A stretch of 64,000 nucleotides of DNA. It comes from Pontibacter sp. HSC-14F20 (GTDB lineage Bacteria > Bacteroidota > Bacteroidia > Cytophagales > Hymenobacteraceae). The stretch is taken from assembly GCF_019599265.1 (NCBI RefSeq), contig NZ_JAHZTC010000007.1:169267-233266 (forward strand), written 5' to 3'. Of this stretch, positions 46,610-56,070 are shown in pieces. The notes beneath the pieces were generated by a model. That model had not been told where the DNA came from, did not search any database, and saw nothing but the letters and a program-made list of their open reading frames with translations. The stretch's first letter is position 1. The number at the start of each line of letters is the position of its first letter. A program made the position numbers and the translations under genes.

Positions 46610-46651
46610 AATAGGTATAGCTTGCCCTTAAAGCGGTGGGCTATACCTATT
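46610..46651 (+). terminator. Terminator built from two inverted motif copies
   Basis: AATAGGTATAGC (46610-46621) and GCTATACCTATT (46640-46651) form a perfect 12-bp stem around an 18-base loop, followed by T residues. The stem arms contain two inverted AGGTATAG octamers. Confidence 0.8.
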
Positions 46652-46657
46652 TTTAGG

Positions 46658-46939
46658 TCAGGACTTGTAGCGCGCGATGTAGGCAATAGCCGAAAGGACG
46701 AGCGGGTGCTTGGCCTGCATCTTTTCTATCAGTTGCTCCATCACCAGGTAATCGCTCACCGCCGTACTGATCTCACCGCACAGCAGCAGGTATTTGTACT
46801 TGATCACACTGATGTAGCACTTGTCATCATTATGGAGCATAAAGTTGCAGATATTCAGGTATAGCTCCTGAGCCGTCTTATCACTGAGCTCGATATTTAA
46901 CGTGTCTTTTATTGCTTTTCTGGCGCTTTTCTTTTGCAT
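46658..46939 (-). CDS. Small hypothetical protein
   Basis: 93 residues from the ATG at 46939 (MQKKSARKAIKDTLNIEL); an upstream start would add 8. Helical and cysteine-containing (LYLNICNFML, YLLLCGEIS), no signal peptide or membrane segment, ending SAIAYIARYKS. No recognised domain. It is convergent with the GNAT gene. Expression as a real gene is likely but not certain. Confidence 0.6.
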   Translation of the reverse strand: MQKKSARKAIKDTLNIELSDKTAQELYLNICNFMLHNDDKCYISVIKYKYLLLCGEISTAVSDYLVMEQLIEKMQAKHPLVLSAIAYIARYKS

Positions 46940-47153
46940 AATAGTAGGAGGTTCTTCATGCAAACAGGCATGCTGAGGTATAGGACGGCTGAAAAGCCGG
47001 ATGAAGCTCGAGCCAAGTTTTACCGGAAAGAAAATACCGGTAGAGGCGCTTGCCAGAAGTGGGTGGGCGAAGCGAACGAGAGTATTCTGTTAAGGTATAA
47101 GGTAATGTTGTAGCTGCGCTGGCAGGGCTGTATGAGCCAGCACAGCTGTGTTG

Positions 47154-47687
47154 CTATTGTTTTACAAGCTGAATTTCACAGTGAAGGCGTATCTCATCGC
47201 TCACCACAACACTGCCGGCTTCGGTTACGGCATCCCAGCTGAGGCCAAATTCTTTTCGCTTGATCTTGCCATCCACACTAAAACCGGCTTTGGTCTGTCC
47301 GTAAGGATCTACGACGGTACCATGGTACTCAACGTCCAGCGTAATAGGGCGGGTGGTGCCGCGGATGGTCAGGTCGCCCTGCAGTTTCTCAAAACCGGGC
47401 TTCAACTCTTCGTAGTTTTTGCCTTCAAAGCGTACCTCGCCGTGGCTTGCAGCATCAAAAAAGTCAGCCGATTTCAGGTGCGTGTCGCGCTGCTCGTTAT
47501 TGGTACTGATCGAGTCGACATCGGCGGTGAACACAATGCTTTTGGTGTTGTGAAAATCTTCGTCTTCTGTCTCTACTTCTACATTGAATTTCTCGAAATA
47601 ACCAGTCACTGTGGTGATCATGAGGTGGCGTGCCTTGAACTGCACTTCGCTGTGCGTAGGATCTGAAATCCATTTAGTTGTTGCCAT
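47154..47687 (-). CDS. YceI family protein without signal peptide
   Basis: 177 residues with the YceI lipocalin-like beta-barrel: WISDPTHSEVQFKARHLMITTVTGYFEKF, a FTADVDSISTNNEQRDTHLKSADFFDA core, GDLTIRGTTRPITLDVEYHG and a final FGLSWDAV plus VVVSDEIRLHCEIQL. The family binds isoprenoid-type lipids such as polyprenyl chains. Most characterised members are exported; this one starts MATTKW with no signal peptide, so it may be cytoplasmic. Monocistronic. Confidence 0.92.
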   Translation of the reverse strand: MATTKWISDPTHSEVQFKARHLMITTVTGYFEKFNVEVETEDEDFHNTKSIVFTADVDSISTNNEQRDTHLKSADFFDAASHGEVRFEGKNYEELKPGFEKLQGDLTIRGTTRPITLDVEYHGTVVDPYGQTKAGFSVDGKIKRKEFGLSWDAVTEAGSVVVSDEIRLHCEIQLVKQ

Positions 47688-47782
47688 AGGTATTCGTGTT
47701 TTTTAGCTGATCAATAGATAAGTGTTGGTGCCTTTAGCATACTGCTTACCAGGTAATATGGTTATAATCTGATAGTTATTGC

Positions 47783-48244
47783 TTAGCGTTCTTCAGGCAT
47801 GTTAGGTTCTGCCCCCGCCCTGAACGTAGCTACAGCCGTGTTTTGATGGAAAAGTGTGAGCACATCGCCCGAGATTTTGTAAGTATCTGCTTTTTCGAGC
47901 ACGGCCACCAGCAGGTTTTCCTGCTCAATGATCGGGCACATGGCCCGGGTAGTGCCCAGATTCGTGAGTTGCAGCGAGCCATTCTGTAGGTTATACCTGC
48001 CCATCAGCCGGTTGCAGCCAGTGTAACCGGTCAGCTCATTGTCAGCTGCCTCAAAGCGAATGTAGGCTGTGCGGGTCTCGGGATTATCCTCAAACTGCTG
48101 GTCCTGCAGGGAAAGCAGTATCCAGTAAGAATTCTGTAGTTCTGTGTCTCCTTCTCCGTACTGCCTGCTTTTCTCACTAAGGTTACAGGCACTCAGGTAT
48201 AGGAAAAGCGGCAGTAGCCAGCCGTAGCGTAACATTTTTTTCAT
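47783..48244 (-). CDS. META domain (HslJ-like) lipoprotein
   Basis: 153 residues. A short signal peptide ends at LSAC (Cys about 20). The META domain covers ~40-140: LQNSYWILLSLQ, RTAYIRFEAADNELTGYTGCNRLMGRYNL, LGTTRAMC and a TYKISGDVLTLFH end, as in HslJ and related envelope-stress proteins. Likely periplasmic or surface. Function of the domain is unknown. It is separate from the neighbouring minus-strand genes. Confidence 0.88.
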   Translation of the reverse strand: MKKMLRYGWLLPLFLYLSACNLSEKSRQYGEGDTELQNSYWILLSLQDQQFEDNPETRTAYIRFEAADNELTGYTGCNRLMGRYNLQNGSLQLTNLGTTRAMCPIIEQENLLVAVLEKADTYKISGDVLTLFHQNTAVATFRAGAEPNMPEER

Positions 48245-48345
48245 CGTGTTTTTATTAAAGGGCTTGTGTTTACCGGAAGCTTAGTTCAGCTATGAAATTG
48301 CATACGCATATGCGCATAATAAGGTAGTTTGGCAGCGCAAAGCAG

Positions 48346-48370
48346 GAAGTCCACCGGGTAGGTGGACTTC
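48346..48370. terminator. Possible terminator hairpin
   Basis: GAAGTCCACC pairs perfectly with GGTGGACTTC around a 5-base loop, just after the stop of the Tyr/Arg-rich gene. No clear T run follows on either strand, so the role is uncertain. Confidence 0.4.
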
Positions 48371-48382
48371 GCTGTTAGGTTT

Positions 48383-49261
48383 CTATTTCTGATAGCCGCG
48401 GACTCCGGGACCATAACTGGTAATAGGGGAGCTGGCCGAATAGTCTGGGCCTGAAGGGTAGCCATAGCCACGCGGGCTGCGGCTTGGGGATTCATCGTGG
48501 TCACGCTCGCGGTAACGTCTTGATTCATAGTTGTCATCGCGACCCTGACGATCCTGGTTGCGGTGGTCGTAGTTGCTGCCGTAGTGGCGACCGTAATCAT
48601 TTTCGCTGCGGCTGCTGCTGTGCTCACCGCGGTCGTAGTAGCGGTCGTCGAGGCTTTCAGGGTCTTCGATGCTTCGGCGACCGTCCTGCGAGCCATGTGC
48701 GTAATTGTAACGCTCGTCCTTTCCGTACTGGTCGAAGCGGCGCCCGTGGCCGGTGTGGCGGTAGCTGTTCTCCTGGCGTGCATAACGGCGATTGGCATGG
48801 TCTACATCACTTTCTCTTCGCCAGTCGGTGTTGCGGTCACGCTCGTAGCCTCCCTGGCGCTGGTTATTCATGTAAGGGTTCGGGTCTCCGTAATGGTAAT
48901 GATCGCCTTGCGAGCTTCTGCTACCTGAACCATAGTTGTAGTTATCTCTGTCGCGGTTGCTGTAAGCGCTGCCGCTGTCCCACTCGTTCTGATGCATTTG
49001 CCCCTGAGTGTGGCGATTGTCCTGATCGCGGGCACTTCGCCAGCTGCTGGCTCCGTACCCGCCACCCGGTCCGGGGGTGGAGCCGCCGTAGTTGCGCCCC
49101 TGGCTGCTTACGTTGCGGTATTCGTGGCCCTGGTCTGGCATGCCGTAGTAGTTGCCTCTGCTTTCGTAGCGGCTTCGGTAGTTCGATAAGTTATGATCGT
49201 CTCCCGAACGGTTTTCGCGGTTCCGATTGTCGCTGTCGTAATGTCTTTCTTTGTATCTCAT
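48383..49261 (-). CDS. Tyr/Arg-rich intrinsically disordered protein
   Basis: 292 residues of extreme composition: roughly 15% Arg (about 44) and 11% Tyr (about 33), with much Gly, Asp, Asn and Ser, no Cys, and only about seven Leu, Ile and Val in total. Repeating elements such as YGSGSRSSQGDHYHYGDP and RYNYAHGSQDGRRS give the look of RGG/prion-like low-complexity domains. It cannot form an ordinary globular fold. No signal peptide. Similar hydrophilic low-complexity proteins occur in stress contexts in Bacteroidota; its role is unknown. Codon spelling is varied rather than repetitive, and no frame break is seen, so the reading frame is maintained by selection. Confidence 0.75.
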   Translation of the reverse strand: MRYKERHYDSDNRNRENRSGDDHNLSNYRSRYESRGNYYGMPDQGHEYRNVSSQGRNYGGSTPGPGGGYGASSWRSARDQDNRHTQGQMHQNEWDSGSAYSNRDRDNYNYGSGSRSSQGDHYHYGDPNPYMNNQRQGGYERDRNTDWRRESDVDHANRRYARQENSYRHTGHGRRFDQYGKDERYNYAHGSQDGRRSIEDPESLDDRYYDRGEHSSSRSENDYGRHYGSNYDHRNQDRQGRDDNYESRRYRERDHDESPSRSPRGYGYPSGPDYSASSPITSYGPGVRGYQK

Positions 49262-49377
49262 AGTTTTATGTTTTTGGGTAGATGAACCTTATGCCTTTTA
49301 AACGGGCGTTTGGCCGCAGTGTTTACATCGCATGTGAACATCGTTGGCTTACGCTATACCTGCCCGGAATTCAGTTG

Positions 49378-50064
49378 CTATACCTGTATACCTGTCTGGT
49401 CAGATTCAATCACAAAGGAGTCATGCGCTACACGGTTGAGGGCAGGGGTCTGTACCACTACATGCATGGGCAGCGGCAGGGCAGGGTTTTGCGTGGGAAA
49501 CCAGGGTCTTTGCGCCTGCACCACGATCAGCAGGCCCTCGGCATCACCCACAGCTTCAAACAAAGCGGTGGCCGATTTCCAGCGGGGGAGCTCAAATTTC
49601 TCGCGTAGCTCCTGCGCAAATCCTGCCACATCTGTTACCGGCAGGCCCACTTCGGCTATACCTGTCAGTTGCTCTGGTCCAAACGTAGTGCTGCTTGCAG
49701 GCGTAGTGCTGTGGGAGATAAACTCCAGCAGGTTATAGGCCGGGTCATAAAAATACAGAGACTTCGCCTGCCAGTTTTCATGTTCTACAACGGGAGCGGT
49801 GGCACCGGGCTCGTACAGAAAAGCCACTCGATCCTGTATCCAGGCAGCAGCTTCCTGAATTTTATGGCCCGGTAAATGAAACGCCAGGTGATAGCCGCCC
49901 TTTTGTGAAGTGTCGGCTGTACGGAATGTCAGCGTGCTATACCCTGCCTTTATGCTAAACGATTGATCATCTTCTGATAACAAGGGTAACCCAAGCACTT
50001 GCGTGTAAAATGCTTTCAGTTCCGCTGGATGACTAGTTTGTAACTCAAGCGCAGTTATTTTCAT
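49378..50064 (-). CDS. VOC (glyoxalase/bleomycin resistance-like) protein
   Basis: 228 residues containing two vicinal-oxygen-chelate modules: residues ~1-120 (ITALELQTSHPAELKAFYTQVLGLPLL, then LYFYDPAYNLLEFI) and a more diverged ~130-220 (GIAEVGLPVTDVAGFAQELREKFEL). Possible metal ligands (His11, Glu near the end of the first module) follow family positions. Substrate unknown; family members act in glyoxalase, dioxygenase or antibiotic-binding roles. Monocistronic, three CTATACCT copies lie in or just beyond it. Confidence 0.85.
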   Translation of the reverse strand: MKITALELQTSHPAELKAFYTQVLGLPLLSEDDQSFSIKAGYSTLTFRTADTSQKGGYHLAFHLPGHKIQEAAAWIQDRVAFLYEPGATAPVVEHENWQAKSLYFYDPAYNLLEFISHSTTPASSTTFGPEQLTGIAEVGLPVTDVAGFAQELREKFELPRWKSATALFEAVGDAEGLLIVVQAQRPWFPTQNPALPLPMHVVVQTPALNRVAHDSFVIESDQTGIQV

Positions 50065-50254
50065 CAGGCTGATTGATAAAGTGACAGTGAATAACAGGTA
50101 TACGCAGTTGGCATGACTTAGACAGTGCTTCTAATCAGACGGGGTTTATGTGGTTGATAAACAGATAATAAAACATTGATTTAAGGTGATTTGACTAACC
50201 CTTCTGTATTGGTTCCGTTAAATACTATCTGAAAATCTACCAAAATATCAGGTC

Positions 50255-51901
50255 ATGAAAAATAACGAAAGCAAAGGCAATGGACAGCAGAAGTCCAGGT
50301 ATAGCAAAGCCGAAAAGTCCCGCAATGCCAGCAAAGGAAGCACCCTCACCACCCGACAAGGGCACCCTGTTACCGACAACCAGAATATCAGAACTCTTGG
50401 TAGCAGCGGCCCGGCTACCATGGAGAACTATCACTTCATCGAAAAGATATCGCACTTTGATCGGGAGCGTGTGCCGGAGCGTGTGGTACATGCCCGTGGC
50501 GCCGGTGCGCACGGCGTATTTGTGTCTTACGGCATGGTGGGCAACGACCCGATTGAGAAGTATACCCGCGCCAAAGTGTTCAAAAAGGACAAGGAAACAC
50601 CCACTTTTGTGCGCTTCTCTACCGTTGGTCATGGCACACACTCACCTGAAACCCTGCGCGACCCACGTGGCTTTGCCGTTAAAATGTATACTGAAGACGG
50701 AAACTGGGATTTGGTAGGTAATAACCTGAAAATCTTTTTTATCCGCGATGCCATGAAATTTCCGGACCTGATCCACTCACAAAAGCCGGACCCGGTGACC
50801 AACATTCAGAGCGCTGAGCGTATTTTTGACTTCTTCTCGGGTACGCCGGAGGCCACCCACATGGTCACTTTCCTGTACTCGCCATGGGGTATACCTGCTA
50901 ACTACCGCCAAATGCAGGGCTCCGGTGTGAATACCTACAAGTGGGTGAACGAAGATGGCGAAGCTGTGCTGGTAAAATACCACTGGGAGCCGCTGCAAGG
51001 CATCCGCAACCTGACGCAGAAAGAAGCGCAGGAAGTGCAGGGAAAGAACTTCAACCATGCTACACAGGACCTGTACGAAGCCATTGAACGCGGTGATTTT
51101 CCGGAGTGGGAGCTGAACGTGCAGATCATGAGTGACGACGACCATCCGGAACTGGACTTCGATCCGCTGGATGATACCAAACTTTGGCCACAAGACCAGT
51201 TTCCATGGCATCCGGTAGGCAAAATGACCCTGAACCGCAACCCGGTAGACTACTTTAACGAGGTAGAGCTTTCGGCATTCGGTACCGGTGTGCTGGTTGA
51301 TGGGCTCGATTTCTCGGACGATAAGATGCTCCAGGGCCGTACCTTCTCCTACTCCGACACGCAGCGCTACCGCGTCGGCGCCAACTATTTGCAACTGCCG
51401 ATCAACGCGCCTAAAGTGCATGTAGCTACCAATCAGCGTGGTGGCCAGATGGCCTTCGATACGGACTTTGCTGAAGGGCAGAATATCCATGTGAATTACG
51501 AGCCGTCTATACTGGGCGGGTTGAGTGAGGCTCCGAAGCCTGCAAAGGAATACACCCCCCGCTACGAAGCCAACCTGGTGCGCCAGCCAATTGAGCGGGC
51601 CAATCCATTCAAACAGGCCGGCGAAACATTCCGCAACTTTGAGGATTGGGAGCGGGAAGAGTTGATCAACAACCTGGGCAACGACCTGGCCAAATGCGAC
51701 CCGCTCATCCAGGAGAAAATGCTGAGCTATTTCACGCAGGCCGACGAAGACTATGGCCGGCTGGTGCGCGAGCGCATTGAGCAGGCGACGCAGCAGATGC
51801 ATAAGATGGACAAAGGTATGGATGGACCAATGGGCAATGTGACAGGAGAGGAAGGCGTAGAAGATGCGCAGCAGAAGTCACACAAAGCCAAGCCTTACTA
51901 A
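50255..51901 (+). CDS. Monofunctional haem catalase
   Basis: 548 residues. Catalytic His is at about residue 79 in [14 protein letters not shown], the distal Asn region is [15 protein letters not shown], and the proximal haem-binding Tyr is in [17 protein letters not shown]. The N-terminal ~35 residues are Lys/Ser-rich and the C-terminus has a Met/Gly tail. The length indicates the small-subunit type, not the large clade with a flavodoxin-like domain. It destroys H2O2 in the cytoplasm. No regulator lies next to it. A terminator follows. Confidence 0.95.
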   Translation: MKNNESKGNGQQKSRYSKAEKSRNASKGSTLTTRQGHPVTDNQNIRTLGSSGPATMENYHFIEKISHFDRERVPERVVHARGAGAHGVFVSYGMVGNDPIEKYTRAKVFKKDKETPTFVRFSTVGHGTHSPETLRDPRGFAVKMYTEDGNWDLVGNNLKIFFIRDAMKFPDLIHSQKPDPVTNIQSAERIFDFFSGTPEATHMVTFLYSPWGIPANYRQMQGSGVNTYKWVNEDGEAVLVKYHWEPLQGIRNLTQKEAQEVQGKNFNHATQDLYEAIERGDFPEWELNVQIMSDDDHPELDFDPLDDTKLWPQDQFPWHPVGKMTLNRNPVDYFNEVELSAFGTGVLVDGLDFSDDKMLQGRTFSYSDTQRYRVGANYLQLPINAPKVHVATNQRGGQMAFDTDFAEGQNIHVNYEPSILGGLSEAPKPAKEYTPRYEANLVRQPIERANPFKQAGETFRNFEDWEREELINNLGNDLAKCDPLIQEKMLSYFTQADEDYGRLVRERIEQATQQMHKMDKGMDGPMGNVTGEEGVEDAQQKSHKAKPY

Positions 51902-51922
51902 GCCGTAAATTTTTAGGTATAG

Positions 51923-51955
51923 AAAGGCCGTTTCCAAACAGGGAGCGGCCTTTTT
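51923..51955 (+). terminator. Rho-independent terminator after the catalase gene
   Basis: AAAGGCCG pairs with CGGCCTTT around a 15-base loop and is followed by T residues. An AGGTATAG copy lies immediately upstream. Confidence 0.75.
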
Positions 51956-52001
51956 AGTTAACTTCTCACATCTCCCGAAATTTAGTTAATTTTGCGGCAC
52001 T

Positions 52002-53414
52002 GTGAGAAAGCAAAAGAAGAAGACAAATTTCGAGATACTCGAAAACATCCGGATTGAGGAGATGGTGGCGGAAGGTAAGTGCCTGGCCCGTCACGACAAC
52101 ATGGTGGTATTTGTGGGCGGTGTGGCTCCCGGCGATGTGGTAGACCTGCGTGTGACCCGCAAAAAGAAGAGCTTTATGGAGGCTGAAGCGATCAACTTCC
52201 ATGCTTATTCCGATGTGCGCGTGCAGCCTTTCTGTGAGCATTTCGGTACCTGCGGTGGTTGTAAGTGGCAGCACATCGGCTACGACACCCAACTGTTTTA
52301 CAAGCAAAAGCAGGTGCAGGATAACCTGGAGCGTATCGGTAAAGTGGCGCTTCCGCCTTTTGACCCGATCCTGGGCTCTGCCAAAGACAAATTTTACCGC
52401 AACAAACTCGAATTCACGTTCTCCAACTACGGCTGGCTGACCAATGAGCAGATCAAGTCGGGGGAGGAGCATGAGCGGCGGGCGCTGGGTTTCCACATGC
52501 CGGGCCGCTTTGATAAAATCCTTGACATTCAGAATTGTTACCTGCAGCCGGAGCCTTCCAACAGCATCCGACTGGCCGTGCGCGACTATGCCCACGCCAA
52601 TAACCTGGTGTTTTTTGACAAGCTTCGCATGACGGGCTGGTTGCGCAACCTGATTGTACGGACGGCCAACACAGGCGAACTGATGGTGATTTTACAGGTA
52701 TACCACGACGACCAGGAAGCCTTGACAGGTATACTGGATCATCTGGCGGCAGAATTTCCTGAGATCACTTCGCTACAATATGTGGTGAACGGCAAAGGCA
52801 ATGAAACTTTCCATGATCTGCCGGTGATCTGCTACAAAGGACTGCCTTATATACACGAGGAGATGGAAGGTATACGCTTCCGGGTGGGGGCGAAATCTTT
52901 CTATCAAACCAATGCAGACCAGGCCTATCAACTTTATAAACTGACCCGCGAGTTCGCCGGCCTGACCGGAAACGAACTGGTATACGACCTCTATACCGGA
53001 GCCGGTACCATCGCTAACTTTGTAGCCCGTCAGTGCCGCGAAGTGATAGGTATAGAGTATGTGCCAAGTGCCATTGAAGACGCGAAGATCAACTCGCAGA
53101 TCAACGATATCACCAACACTACCTTCTATGCGGGTGATATGAAAGATATCCTTTCGGATGAGTTGATCGAGCGGCATGGCAGGCCGGATGTGGTGATCAC
53201 CGATCCACCGCGCGCAGGTATGGATGAGAAGGTAGTGGCCAAACTGTTGCAGGTACACGCAGACCGCATTGTGTATGTAAGTTGCAACCCCGCCACGCAG
53301 GCCCGCGACCTGGAGTTGCTTTCTGAGAAATATGATGTAGCCCGTGTGCAGCCCGTGGACATGTTCCCGCAGACGCACCACGTAGAAAATATTGTTCTGT
53401 TAACAGCGAAATAA
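52002..53414 (+). CDS. rlmD: 23S rRNA (uracil-5-)-methyltransferase RlmD
   Basis: 470 residues from a GTG start. An N-terminal TRAM domain (about 10-70) precedes the iron-sulfur cysteines (PFCEHFGTCGGCKWQ, plus NCYLQPE further on). The Rossmann methyltransferase core has DLYTGAGTIANFVA (SAM-binding), TDPPRAGMDEKV and the catalytic Cys in VSCNPATQARDL (about 427). It methylates U1939 of 23S rRNA (E. coli numbering) by family inference; the RumA/RumB subtype is not fully certain. A conserved small gene follows after 6 bp. Confidence 0.92.
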   Translation: MRKQKKKTNFEILENIRIEEMVAEGKCLARHDNMVVFVGGVAPGDVVDLRVTRKKKSFMEAEAINFHAYSDVRVQPFCEHFGTCGGCKWQHIGYDTQLFYKQKQVQDNLERIGKVALPPFDPILGSAKDKFYRNKLEFTFSNYGWLTNEQIKSGEEHERRALGFHMPGRFDKILDIQNCYLQPEPSNSIRLAVRDYAHANNLVFFDKLRMTGWLRNLIVRTANTGELMVILQVYHDDQEALTGILDHLAAEFPEITSLQYVVNGKGNETFHDLPVICYKGLPYIHEEMEGIRFRVGAKSFYQTNADQAYQLYKLTREFAGLTGNELVYDLYTGAGTIANFVARQCREVIGIEYVPSAIEDAKINSQINDITNTTFYAGDMKDILSDELIERHGRPDVVITDPPRAGMDEKVVAKLLQVHADRIVYVSCNPATQARDLELLSEKYDVARVQPVDMFPQTHHVENIVLLTAK

Positions 53415-53420
53415 AAGCCT

Positions 53421-53792
53421 ATGCAAAACGATCCAGAATTGAATGGCAAGTACCTCGGCACCATCTCCAGAGATTTTGTGGTGGTGGCCGAGACCCTGCG
53501 TGAAGCATCGTACCAGGTGCGCAAACGTAATATTTCCAAGTACCCGATCTTTGTTTTTGCCCGGACGCAGGTGCCTGTTGGCTCGCTGTTCCTGGCCAAA
53601 GAAGAGCTGGCGCTGGAGTGGAATATCAACGCTTCATACCTGGAAGACTTCATCAAGCACAGACTCGTAGACGAAGAAAGAGTGGCAGATTTTGCAGCCG
53701 CCTATAAAGACCCGGATGAGTTCTGTTGTCTCTTTGTGGTGGACGGCGAGAGCTTCACCAACTTCGTGTTTATCCCTTATCCGGAGGATTAA
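53421..53792 (+). CDS. Conserved hypothetical protein linked to rlmD
   Basis: 123 residues, soluble. Notable stretches: DFVVVAETLREASYQVRKRNISKYPIFVFAR, LAKEELALEWNINASYLEDFI and DEFCCLFVVDGESFTNFVFIPYP. The pattern is seen in several Bacteroidota proteins of unknown function. It starts 6 bp after the rlmD stop, so the two are co-transcribed. A link to rRNA modification or translation is only suggested by position. Confidence 0.75.
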   Translation: MQNDPELNGKYLGTISRDFVVVAETLREASYQVRKRNISKYPIFVFARTQVPVGSLFLAKEELALEWNINASYLEDFIKHRLVDEERVADFAAAYKDPDEFCCLFVVDGESFTNFVFIPYPED

Positions 53793-53842
53793 TCTTATCG
53801 ACAAAAGAGATTTTTAGCAAAGGACTTTTTAGAGATTCCTGA

Positions 53843-53882
53843 AAACAAAAAAGAGAAGCGGTATCGCTTCTCTTTTTTGTTT
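53843..53882. terminator. Bidirectional terminator
   Basis: A perfect 18-bp stem (53843-53860 with 53865-53882) and a 4-base loop GTAT. The arms are A-rich on one side and T-rich on the other, so it can stop both the plus-strand rlmD unit and the convergent thiL. Confidence 0.92.
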
Positions 53883-53936
53883 ATACCTACAAAGGAAAGT
53901 CTTTTGTCCTTTTTCTCAATATCCTAGGTCAAAGAT

Positions 53937-54962
53937 TTAAAAATGCTGCCAGCCCTGTGCCTGCAGCGGGAAGGACTGACCGTGCTTGTTGGCCAAGTTG
54001 ATGCCTTCGCTCTTGTCAGTGATCTTGCCAATGATGCTGATGTCGGGGTGGTTCTTAACCTTGTCGTAATCTGAAATTGGCACCGTGAAAAGCAGTTCGT
54101 AGTCTTCGCCACCGTTGAGGATGCAGGTGATCGGATCGAGCTTGAATTCCATGGCTGCTTCCAATGTCTGCTCATCCACAGGCAGGTTGTCTTTATAGAT
54201 CGTAGCACCTACACCGGACTGCGCACAGATATGGAACAGCTCCGAAGCCAGACCGTCCGACACATCGATCATAGCAGTTGGTTTAATATCGCGCTCCTTC
54301 ATATCGTGGATCACATCCATGCGGGCCTCCGGGCGAAGCTGTCGGCCTACGATATATTGCCTGTCTTCGAGTTGTGGCTGCATTTCCGGATCGGCCATAA
54401 AAGCCTGTTTCTCGCGCTCCAGAATCTGAAGTCCGAGGTAAGCAGCACCCAGGTCGCCGGTCACGCAGATCAGGTCATTTTCCTTAGCTCCGTTGCGTAG
54501 TACAGCTTCGCCTTTGGCCACTTCACCAATAGCTGTAATGCTGATCACTAAACCGGTGCGGGATGAGGTGGTGTCACCACCTACCAGATCCACGTTGTAG
54601 TTTTCACAGGCCAGTCGCATACCTTCGTACAGTTCCTCCACAGCCTCCACGGTATACTTGGCGCCTAGTGCAATATTCACCGTTATTTGCGTCGGTTTTG
54701 CAAACATTGCCGCAATATCCGATACGTTGACGGCCACTGCTTTGTAGCCCAGGTGCTTAAGCGGACAGAAGGTGAGGTCGAAGTGCACACCCTCCAGCAG
54801 CATGTCGCTGGTCACGACGATTTGTTTCTCGCCCGGCTCCAGAATGGCGGCATCATCACCTATGCCTTTGATAGTGGATGGCTGCGTAAGCTCGATCTTT
54901 TCATTCAGGCGCTTGATCAGGCCAAACTCGCCTAATTCACTTAGTGAGGTATAGTTGCTCAT
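53937..54962 (-). CDS. thiL: Thiamine-monophosphate kinase
   Basis: 341 residues. AIR synthase/PurM-like fold with the ThiL signatures GIGDDAAIL (about 33), SDMLLEGVHFD (Mg/ATP binding), AVNVSDIAAMFAKP, VGGDTTSSRTGLVISITAIG, ICVTGDLGAAYLGLQ and a C-terminal ILNGGEDYELLFTV. It phosphorylates thiamine monophosphate to the diphosphate coenzyme. Length normal. Monocistronic; two AGGTATAG copies lie in its 5' region. Confidence 0.94.
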   Translation of the reverse strand: MSNYTSLSELGEFGLIKRLNEKIELTQPSTIKGIGDDAAILEPGEKQIVVTSDMLLEGVHFDLTFCPLKHLGYKAVAVNVSDIAAMFAKPTQITVNIALGAKYTVEAVEELYEGMRLACENYNVDLVGGDTTSSRTGLVISITAIGEVAKGEAVLRNGAKENDLICVTGDLGAAYLGLQILEREKQAFMADPEMQPQLEDRQYIVGRQLRPEARMDVIHDMKERDIKPTAMIDVSDGLASELFHICAQSGVGATIYKDNLPVDEQTLEAAMEFKLDPITCILNGGEDYELLFTVPISDYDKVKNHPDISIIGKITDKSEGINLANKHGQSFPLQAQGWQHF

Positions 54963-55151
54963 CTTGTTTCTGCTTTATACCTGCAAAGGTACGCAAAATC
55001 TGAGGTATAGGCGTAATCTGGCCATGCCGGAATTCCTGAACGAAAATTAGCGCAGAAGTAGTAGTTTTGTACCTGATTCCTGCACAGTGTAGGAAGCTAA
55101 CTAATGAGTTGTCCGCCAGGCGATGTGGGCAAGGTATAAGCTGATTTGACA

Positions 55152-55964
55152 ATGATGAAAAATAAGGTAGTGCTCGTTACGGGCGGTACATCAGGTATAG
55201 GCAAGGCGCTGGTATTTGCTTTTGGTAAGGCGGGAGCGAAGGTAGCCTACTCCGGTCGTAACCAACAGAACCTCGACCAGACTGCACAAGAACTGACGGC
55301 AGCAGGTATAGACAATTTGCCTATTAATGCGGATGTGAGTGTGGAGGCAGACTGTGAGCGTATGGTAGCTGAAACCGTGAGCAGGTATGGCAAACTGGAT
55401 GTCCTCATCAACAACGCGGGCATCTCCATGCGTGCCCTTTTCGAAGACCTGGACCTGGACGTGTTGCGCAAAGTAATGGATATCAACTTCTGGGGGACAG
55501 TGTACAGCACCAAGTTTGCGTTGCCTTATATACAAGCTGCAAAGGGCTCCATCATCGGCATTTCCTCTATTGCCGGTTACCGGGGCTTGCCAGCCCGTAC
55601 TGGCTACTCCGCTTCTAAGTTTGCCATGCACGGCTTCCTGGAAACGCTCCGCACGGAGTTGCTGCACTCCGGTGTACATGTACTTATTGCCTGCCCGGGT
55701 TTCACCTCTTCCAACATCCGCAATACCGCCCTCGCCGCCGATGGTCAACAGCAGGGCGAAACGCCACGTGACGAACAAAAAATGATGAGTGCCGAAGAAG
55801 TGGCAGACCGCATTTTGCAAGCTACCATCAAACGCAAACGCGATCTCGTCATGACAACACAAGGAAAGATGGCGGTATGGGTAAACAAGCTGTTCCCAAG
55901 CCTGGCTGATAAACTGGTTTACAATGTGATGGCGAAAGAGAAGGACTCACCATTGAAGAAATAG
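55152..55964 (+). CDS. SDR family oxidoreductase
   Basis: 270 residues from the ATG at 55152. Rossmann nucleotide-binding motif TGGTSGIG near the N-terminus, NNAG at the fourth strand, catalytic Ser in ISSIAG and the YSASK motif (Tyr/Lys). A C-terminal extension TQGKMAVWVNKLFPSLADKLVYN is membrane-surface-like, as in the DHRS7/short-chain subgroup. An NAD(P)-dependent dehydrogenase or reductase; substrate unknown. Two AGGTATAG copies lie in its first 160 bp. A terminator follows. Confidence 0.92.
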   Translation: MMKNKVVLVTGGTSGIGKALVFAFGKAGAKVAYSGRNQQNLDQTAQELTAAGIDNLPINADVSVEADCERMVAETVSRYGKLDVLINNAGISMRALFEDLDLDVLRKVMDINFWGTVYSTKFALPYIQAAKGSIIGISSIAGYRGLPARTGYSASKFAMHGFLETLRTELLHSGVHVLIACPGFTSSNIRNTALAADGQQQGETPRDEQKMMSAEEVADRILQATIKRKRDLVMTTQGKMAVWVNKLFPSLADKLVYNVMAKEKDSPLKK

Positions 55965-55993
55965 ACAAAAGACTTACAGTGCTATACATAAAT

Positions 55994-56020
55994 AGAGAAG
56001 TTTTCGGGCTTCTCTTTTTA
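55994..56020 (+). terminator. Rho-independent terminator after the SDR gene
   Basis: AGAGAAG pairs with CTTCTCT around an 8-base loop, then TTTTT. Confidence 0.75.
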
Positions 56021-56070
56021 TGTATATGAAAGATCAAAAAGTCCTTTATCAAGTAGTCCGTTGCCAGATC

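Noticed and set aside
48484..49263. Open frame opposite the Tyr/Arg-rich gene (Cys/Arg/Gly-rich product)
   Set aside because: It is the reverse frame of a low-complexity gene; composition has no sign of a folded protein.
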